DNA of 64,000 nt from Lota lota (lineage: Eukaryota; Chordata; Actinopteri; Gadiformes; Lotidae): NCBI GenBank assembly GCA_026745465.1, contig JACYXH010000320.1, positions 1-64,000 of the forward strand, in the 5' to 3' direction. Position 1 is the first letter of the stretch; each line of letters opens with the position of its first letter. Positions 56,913-64,000 of this stretch are shown piece after piece. The position numbers and the translations under genes are program-made. The notes under the pieces were generated by a model. The model ran no database searches. It was not told where the DNA came from and saw only the letters and a program-made list of their open reading frames with translations.

Positions 56913-59900
56913 TATAATAATAAAACGCTATAAAATGACTGCAGAGCTTGTGGGGCAGACAAAGGGGTGAAGACAAACCAGCACATAGGTTTACAAAGAG
57001 AAGGAATTACATGTAACATTGGGTGGATATCAAAGCTGGGTAAGACCAAGGCTTGTTGCCTGCATGATCAGCAGACCACTGGGTCGAGCCCTATAATATA
57101 TAAATATAGAAACACATTATAATCTATGGTTGCAATAAATGCATTACCACTAGCGGCACCATAGCAGCCAGGCTAAAGGATGGGGAACTTAATTCAATTC
57201 CTCCTGGTTCTGTGGAGAAAGATAAAGACTGTGTGTTTAAGTTCACTCAATTTAGCGATGGGTCACGTTTGCTCGTCTGCAGCGTTTACATCTTTGTATA
57301 TTAAAGTATGTGTTCGTGTAGCCTGTCTGTGGTCGTATGCAAAGCTTTGTGGGTTTATTTATTTGGGTAACAAGGTGTGTATGTATGGCTTCCAGCAGTG
57401 ATTTCAACACTCACCAACATACACATGAGGTTTATTTAAACTGTTAATTAACTATCAATTAAATATCTATAGGAGTTTTAAGTGATTACGTGGAATTAAG
57501 ATTGGTCTAGCAAAAGCAAATGAAATGGTGAGTCAACATAATTCCTGCTTCAGGCAGGAGCTAACTTGAGCATGAGGGCTTCTGCATGTGATTTATCATC
57601 AGCGTGTTGTCAGTTAGCACCACCAGCGTAACAGACAAAGCTAGCACATTAGTGTTGGTGAGTATGCTATGTAGCTGTGATGATCGAGCCTTCTATTCCT
57701 AATAATGACATCCCACCGATTTTTGTGTTCATTGTTAATACTGAATACTAATGAAATGTATTCAAACTTGCAACCCTAACATACACACACCGAACACAGA
57801 CACGCACACACACACAAGCATTCATCTATATACATTACTTTATGTATATATGTATTGGTACTCTGGGATCAATTGCTCAAAGTGTTTAGCTGGCCACGTT
57901 TCAGAGCTACTTAGTATGGTATTGATTCCTCTCCCAGCCTAGATATCGTATTCCATCATCTATCATCTACTGACAGCCTGCATCAGGCCTGACTGGGGTT
58001 CTGCTCTCCCTGTCTGAGATGGCTCATTCTTCATGGGAGTGGCTCAGGAGGTAGAGCGCTTGTCTGGCAACTGGAAGATTGCTGGTTCGATACCCAGCCC
58101 CTCCTGACCGTAAGTGTAGGTGTCCTTGAGCAAGACACTTAACCCTGACTGCTCTGGACCAACTGGCTGTTCCCTTGCATGGTTGACACCACCGTCGCGT
58201 GTATGAATGGATATATGAATGTGGGAATGTGAGGCATTAATTGTTAAGTGCTTTGAGTGGCCACAGGTTAGAAAAGCACTTTATAAACGCAGTCCATTAA
58301 ATCATAACTTATCAGAAGGTACATTTGTTTGGAGCCACGTCCCACTAAACTGAAATGTCCCCACACAGTATCTAGACCTACTGTCAGAGCTGAGACTGCA
58401 CTGAGCGTGTATCATTCTTGAAATAAACAGCACATATTCACATAGGTGCAAGACAACCTCGTCATCTTAAGGGTGTTGGACTGCCAGCTGAAGGGTTCTG
58501 GGTTCGAACCCCAATATCCACAGTCTAACCTCATCCTTGAGCAGGGGGTCCAAACCCTACCTGCTCCCTAATGGCATGTATCTAAAACCAATAAAACCAC
58601 TGTAAATCACAAGCGTTGGCTGAAACACACTACGTAGTCCAACATTAGTGTTACGGACAGCGAGAGACAGAAAGAGGACAGTGATTCACCAAGAAACAAA
58701 CAAACATGGGAAGGAGTGTGTGAGGAACATAGACCCCCCAGGTCAGCTCCCAGGGGGTCACCACCTTCATCATCAGACAGAGGGCTCTTTCAGGGCCTCT
58801 CCACTGCTGAGACTCACAGCACCCCAGGGTGCCACGTCACCCAGCGTGATCCAGGTACATGCTGACCCAATTACATGCACACACACGAACACACACACAC
58901 ACACACACGCCCCCACACACATGAATACACACAGATGAACATATACACACACATACACATCTGAATACACACGACTACACAGGTACACACTCAGAAGTAC
59001 ACATGAATATATACACACAGAAATGTACAGGTATCGTTTCGAACTATACCATGAACTACAAGAGGCTGCTCATTGACCTAGATCCACACAGGTCTCTCCC
59101 TCCTCTGTGTGGAAGGTCATTGGCCCTCAGGGGCCCAGAGCACCACCTCCTTAACGAGGCCCTCCCAGACCACCCCAGCTCCTCACCTTGTTTAGGAGAG
59201 GTCTTTTGTGGTGCTGATTGAATTCCACACACACGTCCTCTACGCCCCTGTACTGGTTTATTATGTGGTGGGTGTGAGAAGGATTCTGTTTTATTTTAGA
59301 AGGGCTTCAGAGAAAAGAAGACCAATTATGGACAAAGGACTACTGTAGCAACTGATGCAGAGACACACACACACACACACTCACGCACGCACTCACGCAC
59401 GCACGCACGCACGCACGCACACACGCAAACACACAAACACACACCCACCTGGATGTCTTGACAACAGGAGGTTTATCTGGCTTGGGCGAGGCAGCCGAGC
59501 TGGACTTGGTTGGAGCTGGAGAGAGAGAGAGAGAGAGCGAGAGCGAGAGAGAGAGGGACAGAGAGAGAGGGGGGGGAGAGACACAAAGGGAGGGATGGGA
59601 GAAAGAACGGCAAGCAGTGAGACAAAGAGAAGAATAATGAGGGACAGAAGAAATGTGGAATGGCAGAGGACAGGAGAGGGAACAAGGGAGAGATGGTAGA
59701 GGACGAGCGATAGAAGACACACAGGCAGACCAGATAAGAGGGGGGGAGGGAGCAAGGAGAGGGGAGGGAGAGAAGAGAGAGGGGAGGGAGAGAAAGGTGG
59801 GGTGGAGAGAGGGAGAGAGAGAGTGGGAGGGAGAGAGAGTGGAGGAGGGAGAGAGGGGAGGAGGAAATAGAGAAAGGCGGGGGAGAGAAGAGAGAGAGAG

Positions 59901-61103
59901 CGCATTAGGGATGAAACAGACCAGAGCATGTAAGCGATGACCTCATGACTCAGATGAGAGAAGGTTTTGATTGGCCAGGTTATAAATCTAACTAGTGACA
60001 CGTTTGCTGGGATCTAGGCCACTTCTATATTAGCACTGTTCACTCCTGCGTGGCTAACTAGAGCACAGAACACACACATACATTCATTGCATTACAATGA
60101 GCACCCAAAGAAGACAAACAAACAACATTGTTAACATTATACTTATACTATACATTATACATATACATTATACATTAGTACTATATCAGAATAGTAGTAT
60201 ATCATAGTACAGTTATAGTGTTGCAGTTTATATATAGAGAGTAATACTCTGGTACCCATTATCAGACCATATTTCCTAGTTATTGTAGATATTCTGTGAC
60301 ATGTCTCAGACAGTGACTCCCTGTTTGGCAGGGGTCAGGGGTCAGTTCAGTCCGTTAGTCTGTCAGGGTACGTTCTTAAACCTGAGGGAAGAAAGTACGG
60401 CAACTGGTGCTCTGCTGAGGACGGAAAGTAAACTAGGATAAAAACAGAGCACAGAAATCTAATATAATAATGATACAATAAGGCATTAAGTGTTCGGTGT
60501 TACCTGCAGGCTTCTTAGCAGCAGGGCGCTGGCGGGCCGGGCTTGGCCGCGCTGGCCGGCGCGGTGGGGGTCTTCTTGGGGGCGGGGGCGGTGGCAGGGA
60601 TGACCGCCCGCTGACGGCTTCCTCTCCGGGGGTTTGGCGGCCGTCTTGGCGTGCAGAGCGCCAGCGGTTCCCGCCGCTTTCTTGGTGTCCCCGGCGGCGC
60701 TCTTCTTGTCCGCCGCGGCCGTAGAGGAAGTGGTCTTCTTCGCCACGCCGTTGGTCTTCATCACGCCGTTGGTCTTGGACGTGCCGTTGGTGAGCCGGCT
60801 TTGGCTGGTGTTGGGCCGCGAGCCGGTAGTGGTCTTGGCCCCGGTAGTGGTCCCGGGCTTGGTCTTGGCCCCGGCCTTGCCGGCGGACTTGGCTTTGGGG
60901 TCTGTGGGGGTCTTGGTGGTGGGAGCCTTTGGCTGGGCATCCCCCTGAACGAGCTCTATTTGCTGGGGTCCCGTCGACTCGGCCAATGGGCTGGCTGCCT
61001 GGCTAGGCTCCTCCCCCGCGGGAGGGCCCGCCTCGTTCACCACGGCGGATTCCAGCGCTTCCATTTGTTCCAGCGCTGCCGTGGCAACCCCATCCGGTTT
61101 CAT
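42075..61103 (-). CDS. prr36: PRR36-like low-complexity protein, 5 exons
   Basis: Exons 61194-60504 (first good ATG 61103), 59515-59449, 51131-50927, 50249-46901 and 43018-42075 join in matching phases to about 1,720 codons. The order is a Lys/Thr/Ala/Pro-rich basic N-terminal third ([27 protein letters not shown]), a TPEP repeat (about residues 505-635), acidic serine-rich segments, the block [19 protein letters not shown] and [17 protein letters not shown], a poly-Glu tract, a Gln-rich coiled coil, and the ending [15 protein letters not shown]. This architecture recalls PRR36 and its relative BTBD8/KIAA1107 (APACHE), the latter implicated in clathrin-dependent endocytosis. PRR36 is preferred because no BTB domain is seen and PKN1 is also on human 19p13. 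Function here is not established. Three apparent +1 frameshifts (about 50090, 60525, 60608) interrupt the frame as given. Confidence 0.68.
43045..43760 (+). mobile_element. Fragment of a helicase-bearing repetitive element
   Basis: In the prr36 terminal intron, a plus-strand frame from the ATG at 43437 reads [20 protein letters not shown] then [19 protein letters not shown], resembling the start of RecQ-like helicase ORFs that are multicopy in fish genomes. It then breaks to [13 protein letters not shown] and a stop. The helicase motifs I (GKT/S) and II (DEAH) are absent, so the copy is truncated. Confidence 0.5.
43765..45880. other. prr36 terminal intron, no gene seen
   Basis: Mixed sequence without convincing coding exons; contains a T run at 45521-45530 and a broken poly-G run at 45641-45668. 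Confidence 0.5.
45641..45669. repeat. Poly-G run with one A
   Basis: Two G runs of about 14 and 13 bases separated by a single A. Confidence 0.9.
45881..46268. repeat. 42-bp minisatellite, about 9 near-identical copies
   Basis: Unit AGGACTACAGCATTCAGAGG then GCTCCTGAATGGACTACTGC plus AG; only the last copies differ (GCGTTC, GGCGAA). It lies in the prr36 terminal intron. Confidence 0.96.
46901..50249 (-). CDS. prr36: prr36 giant exon 4, one apparent frameshift
   Basis: Acceptor TTCTCTCTTTAG. The phase from exon 3 gives [17 protein letters not shown] and on to [10 protein letters not shown], but the frame open for the other 1,050 codons is offset by one; the switch falls near the seven-base G run at 50088-50094. 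It continues with TPEP repeats, acidic blocks, poly-Glu and [17 protein letters not shown] to a donor CTGGCAG/GTAACG. If the intron were retained, translation would stop three codons later. Confidence 0.72.
46950..47034 (-). repeat. prr36: Coding (GAG)n tract, poly-Glu
   Basis: Trinucleotide run within prr36 exon 4 encoding about 15 consecutive Glu followed by [12 protein letters not shown]. Confidence 0.92.
49270..49690 (-). repeat. prr36: Coding 24-bp repeat, TPEPVREP units
   Basis: About 16-17 copies of an 8-residue unit EPVREPTP, with KREP, LREP, AREP and RELTP variants, in prr36 exon 4. The middle copies (about 49430-49580) are nearly identical at DNA level. Confidence 0.93.
50250..50926. 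other. prr36 intron 3 with SINE-like tRNA head
   Basis: On the minus strand near 50400-50345, CTAGTGGTTAGGGTGAAGG and TTCTGGGATCAAAGCCC resemble SINE A and B boxes; the rest is AT-rich. No further exon is needed, since phases join directly. Confidence 0.5.
50927..51131 (-). CDS. prr36: prr36 exon 3
   Basis: 205-nt exon, acceptor GCTCATCAG, donor GAAAG/GTGAGA, phase 2 to 1. Encodes [40 protein letters not shown] and on to ATPIKK. Confidence 0.74.
50976..50990 (+). promoter_or_regulatory. CTCF-like motif inside prr36 exon 3
   Basis: CCAGCAGAGGGCGCC is a near-perfect CTCF core, lying in coding sequence that reads [13 protein letters not shown] residues on the minus strand. Confidence 0.4.
51132..52125. 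other. prr36 intron 2, 3' part
   Basis: Holds a SINE tail at about 51615-51660 (TTGGATGAAAGCGTCTGCTA, then AAATGTAAATG) and otherwise unique sequence. No exon seen. Confidence 0.5.
52126..52990. repeat. Purine-rich GGA/GAGG block
   Basis: About 850 bases dominated by GGAGG, GAGGA and GAAGGAGG sequence, interrupted at 52665-52760 by ordinary sequence. In prr36 sense orientation it is polypyrimidine. Confidence 0.85.
52991..55430. other. prr36 intron 2, mostly unique sequence
   Basis: Contains a (GT)n run at 53721-53765 and four copies of a 24-bp GTGGGTGGGTATACTGGGGT-type unit at 54165-54246. No protein-coding exon recognised. Confidence 0.5.
54165..54246. repeat. 24-bp minisatellite, 3-4 copies
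   Basis: Unit CGTGGGTGGGTATACTGGGG plus TGGG or TGAG. Confidence 0.9.
55434..55551. repeat. 36-bp minisatellite, 3 copies
   Basis: Unit GCTAGGTGAATAGGGCTCAT then GATGTCCAAGATGGCC. Confidence 0.93.
55912..56300. repeat. 33-bp minisatellite, about 12 copies
   Basis: Unit TAGCCTAGCATCCCACTGTA then CYRYGGGGTWGYR; two variants, CTGCGGGGTAGTG and CCATGGGGTTGCA, alternate irregularly. Confidence 0.94.
56846..56912. repeat. (TA)n microsatellite, about 64 bases
   Basis: Pure TA run in prr36 intron 2. Confidence 0.95.
56915..58025. other. prr36 intron 2, no gene seen
   Basis: AT-rich unique sequence with no tandem array and no recognisable exon. Confidence 0.5.
58036..58300 (+). mobile_element. tRNA-derived V-SINE-like element
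   Basis: A-box-like GTGGCTCAGGAGGTAGAGC at about 58039, B box GGTTCGATACC at 58084, conserved core TGTCCTTGAGCAAGACACTT at 58121-58140, and tail AGCACTTTATAAACGCAGTC ending near 58298. This order is that of vertebrate V-SINEs. Confidence 0.8.
58465..58600 (+). mobile_element. Second tRNA-derived SINE, degenerate
   Basis: TTAAGGGTGTTGGACTGCC, B box GGGTTCGAACCCC at about 58499-58511, and a CCTTGAGCAG core remnant. Confidence 0.6.
59350..59448. repeat. (CA)n/(ACGC)n repeat beside prr36 exon 2
   Basis: CA then ACGC units that run up to the exon 2 donor. Confidence 0.9.
59449..59515 (-). CDS. prr36: prr36 small exon
   Basis: 67-nt exon, acceptor TCTCTCTCCAG, donor CCAG/GTGGGT, phase 1 to 2. 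Encodes [20 protein letters not shown] then TS. Confidence 0.72.
59516..59905. repeat. GA-rich block beside prr36 exon 2
   Basis: Purine-rich GAGAGA/GGGAGG sequence that in gene orientation forms the long polypyrimidine tract before the exon 2 acceptor. Confidence 0.85.
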
Positions 61104-61194
61104 GGTGGAGGGTCTCTGCAGGACTGGAGGACTCAGCAGGCTGAGGGTAGGTGCTGATGCTCTGGGTGCTCTCTGCACGCTTGCAGGGTTCAGT
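60504..61194 (-). CDS. prr36: prr36 first coding exon, two apparent frameshifts
   Basis: Acceptor CTTACCTCCAG at 61195, so an untranslated exon should lie upstream; ATG 61103 sits in TCCACCATGA, a good Kozak context, though the frame is open to the acceptor. Encodes [20 protein letters not shown] through [10 protein letters not shown]. The plausible frame then shifts near 60608 to [20 protein letters not shown] and again near 60525 to AAKKPA before donor GCAG/GTAACA (phase 1). Confidence 0.68.
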
Positions 61195-62407
61195 CTGGAG
61201 GTAAGAGAGACCAGAACCAGTAAGTCAAGGACAACACTGGACCCAATGTAACCCATTGAAGAGCAATGGGACAGGAATGGTAAGAGATCAGAGGAAGACT
61301 TATATCCTCTGTCAGTCTACGGTTTATAGACACTTCATAGATTTGATTCATATTTACTATACAATTTAGTCCAATTTTCCACCTTGCATTAATCAAGTTA
61401 CACATTTTTCTGTACCTACATGATAGTCAACAATTTATATATTTTCGCCCCTGCATATTTTCATAAGCACGTGTTGCCATGACACCCAATCGGAGATCAA
61501 TAAAGTGCATATTGTCTGTCACATTGAACTAAGAGGAGCCCAACAGCAACTGTGGAAGGAGACATTGAAACATTTAGTGTGACAATGTGTGTCATCCATA
61601 CGGACCAGCACCAGCCTTCACAAGAAGGACACACAAGGCGTTGTCTATATAGGACAATACAGCTCTAAGGGCCCATTTATCTGGACCAACACCTAAATTT
61701 AGCACCCTGTCACTGGACATCCTTCTCAGCAAGCGGCTGGCCTTTTCTTCCCTGACCTCTGCAGTGAGCTCATGGAATGGATGTGTCTGGTGACAAACGC
61801 CCCTCTCTCCTGTCCGAGGACGGAGACCACCGATGCCACACAGTGGCATTTGGCATGACGACATCATGACGTGTATTAAATGTACGAGGCTCCCGATTGG
61901 CTGCTGAACCAGTCAGTCACACTTTGGCAAAGAAGATCCCCAGTGCACAGTTGTGTATGTTTACAGTTGACCTCCTCCCCAACCCCCACACACACCCATT
62001 ACACCGTGTATAACGCGTGTCTAAGATTACACATGTACAACTCTGGATATATATGGACATGAAACATGATGATACACATGAGAAAAAGCCACTCCCTCGG
62101 ACAAACAACTAACTCTTCCCTTCCCCACCCACCCACCCACCCACCCACCCACCCACCCACCCACACGCGGTGACATCATTCAATGACATCGCTCGGTGAC
62201 ATCACTCTGACATATTTTGCAAAAAGAAATGTCAGTGGGAAGAGGAGGCCGGATGTCTGCCATAAAAAAGTCATATAAACATGTAAAACTGTGCCAAGGA
62301 GTTAGGCCCATTCCCCATCGCCACGTTGCAATGATTGATGTGACTGACTAGCTTCTCTAAGACAGTACAATCACTGCACTGGAGGCAAGACTGTAGCACT
62401 CACAGCA

Positions 62408-62538
<131 letters not shown>

Positions 62539-63403
62539 TTGAATATCACATTGTCATCAGAAACCAAGCCGTCTCTGTGCTGGGAATTCACTCAGCTGAT
62601 CGGAATAAACCCAGGATGTACATTTAATTCACTATCGAACAACATTGAATAGGTGCAATATTGGTACAACTGCAAACTGGTGAACTTCGATCTGAGCTTT
62701 GTGTACACTGCATAAGGTTGTGTACACTGCACAAGGTTGTGTACACTGCACAAAACAAGGCAGGGTATCGGCTGCCATTTTGCTATTGTATGAATACATT
62801 TCTGGATATCCAAAGGTCCTAGAGTAGTTCCCTAATATCCTGTCTGGGATTATTAAAGTATATCTTATCTAAAAGGGTTCATACCAAGTTATTATCACAC
62901 ATTGGTAATAAAAGAAAACCGATGGTTTGTTGCTTATCAGTTTGATTTTTATCACACTGCAACGAGCCAACAACCCCTTTCCGCAGGTGTTGAGTGTCGT
63001 GGTGTAAAGGGAACAGGAAGTTAGCCTGCCGTTGTTTACAAACACAGCGCGGTCGGGCTAGCGGCGCGGCTAAGAGGCTAAGCGGTCGGGTGAGGCCACA
63101 GCGACACAGAGGTCAGCCCAGAGGAAGAGGACCTTGCCTGGGAAAGACTGAAGGGGGGGAGGAGGGGTGGGAGAGAGATGAATAGAGGGAAGGGAAATGG
63201 AGGGAGGGAGATAGAGAGAGAAAGAGAAGGCAGGGGAGAGAGGAAGAGATAAAGATTGAAAAAGATAGAAAGTGAGAGGGGGAATGAGGCAGACAGAAAG
63301 AGAGAGAGCATGAGGGGGTGCAGTAAAATGAGCTCATCGCTGGACAGAGCTGACGTCTTCTGGCCCAACTTACAGACCAGACATCATCCCAGTTTCCAGT
63401 GAT

Positions 63404-63545
<142 letters not shown>

Positions 63546-64000
63546 CCTTTTAGCAGAAGATAGACGTGATCATCATGCTTGAATATTCCAGGAAACCCCT
63601 CCTCCTTCATCCTCTCATCTCTCACTCATCCTCTGAACTCTTTTCACTCCTCCCTTTCACCCTCCTCCTCTCTCCCCCTCCCCTCTAGCCCCCCCTCGCT
63701 GTGTTCCTCTCCCCCCCCCCCCTTCATCCTACTGTTCTCTGTTTTCCTTCAGACAGATGGCCAGAGCAGCTGAGCAAGGCCAGAGGGGAGTGAGCGAGAC
63801 ATAGCAGGATGTAAAAGAGAGGGTTTCTGTGTGTGAATGTGTGTGCGTAGGTGCGTGTGTGTGTGTAAAAGGGGGAGGTTAGCCCTGGAGAGAAGATCCA
63901 CACATAGGTTTTCTCTCACACCCCCCCAGACCCAGATCAAGTCTCAGAGGTAGACCCGATAGGGGTGTGAAGAAGACCTGCTAAACCTGGTATTGTGAAG

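Noticed and set aside
58036..58110. Functional tRNA gene
   Set aside because: A and B boxes are present but no cloverleaf closes; the core and tail after it identify a SINE.
58499..58511. Second tRNA gene based on a perfect GGTTCGAA B box
   Set aside because: The upstream half does not form acceptor or anticodon stems; it belongs to a SINE.

Overview
This is vertebrate, almost certainly teleost, nuclear DNA. Three intron-containing genes match vertebrate families, there are tRNA-derived SINEs with a fish V-SINE-type core, and the window is packed with very long dinucleotide microsatellites and tandem minisatellites. Such extreme short-tandem-repeat density recalls gadiform fishes (cods and relatives), but that placement is inference. 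No bacterial-type operon, CRISPR array or rRNA is present.

Layout. (1) Positions 1-3762 on the plus strand hold the last eight coding exons of zer1, the CUL2 substrate receptor for Gly/N-degrons, followed by an AT-rich 3' UTR with polyadenylation signals near 4740. (2) Positions 6003-11520 are a 5.5 kb block of nearly pure C with scattered A, then T. It has almost no G and looks like a sequencing or assembly artefact or an extraordinary low-complexity satellite. (3) Positions 13032-38074 on the minus strand hold pkn1, a Rho/Rac effector kinase. Twelve phase-compatible exons encode 558 codons: start, three HR1 repeats, C2-like domain and linker. The kinase-domain exons, expected between 13 kb and the zer1 3' end, are not there. 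A CpG-rich promoter lies at about 38.1-38.65 kb and a possible alternative first exon at 26.1-26.2 kb. (4) Positions 42075-61103 on the minus strand hold a large, low-complexity neuronal-type protein gene resembling PRR36 (BTBD8/KIAA1107 relatives), in five phase-compatible exons. It carries three apparent +1 frameshifts in G/C runs, a TPEP repeat, acidic tracts, and a Q-rich coiled coil ending in a conserved-looking tail. (5) Positions 61.2-64 kb are upstream or intronic sequence with two long (CA)n tracts.

zer1 and pkn1 are tail-to-tail; prr36 and pkn1 are in tandem on the minus strand. The genes share no obvious pathway; their proximity reflects vertebrate paralogon linkage (human 9q34 carries ZER1 and PKN3; human 19p13 carries PKN1 and PRR36).

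Most remaining sequence is intron filled with tandem repeats of 2, 4, 7, 14, 15, 19, 20, 21, 24, 26, 27, 33, 36, 40 and 42 bp, SINE copies, a hAT/BED zinc-finger remnant and a helicase-element remnant. The best leads are the missing pkn1 kinase exons beside the C-rich block, exon 9 of pkn1 set between UG and CA repeats, two large perfect palindromes, and the clustered frameshifts of prr36. I found no convincing new multi-gene system.
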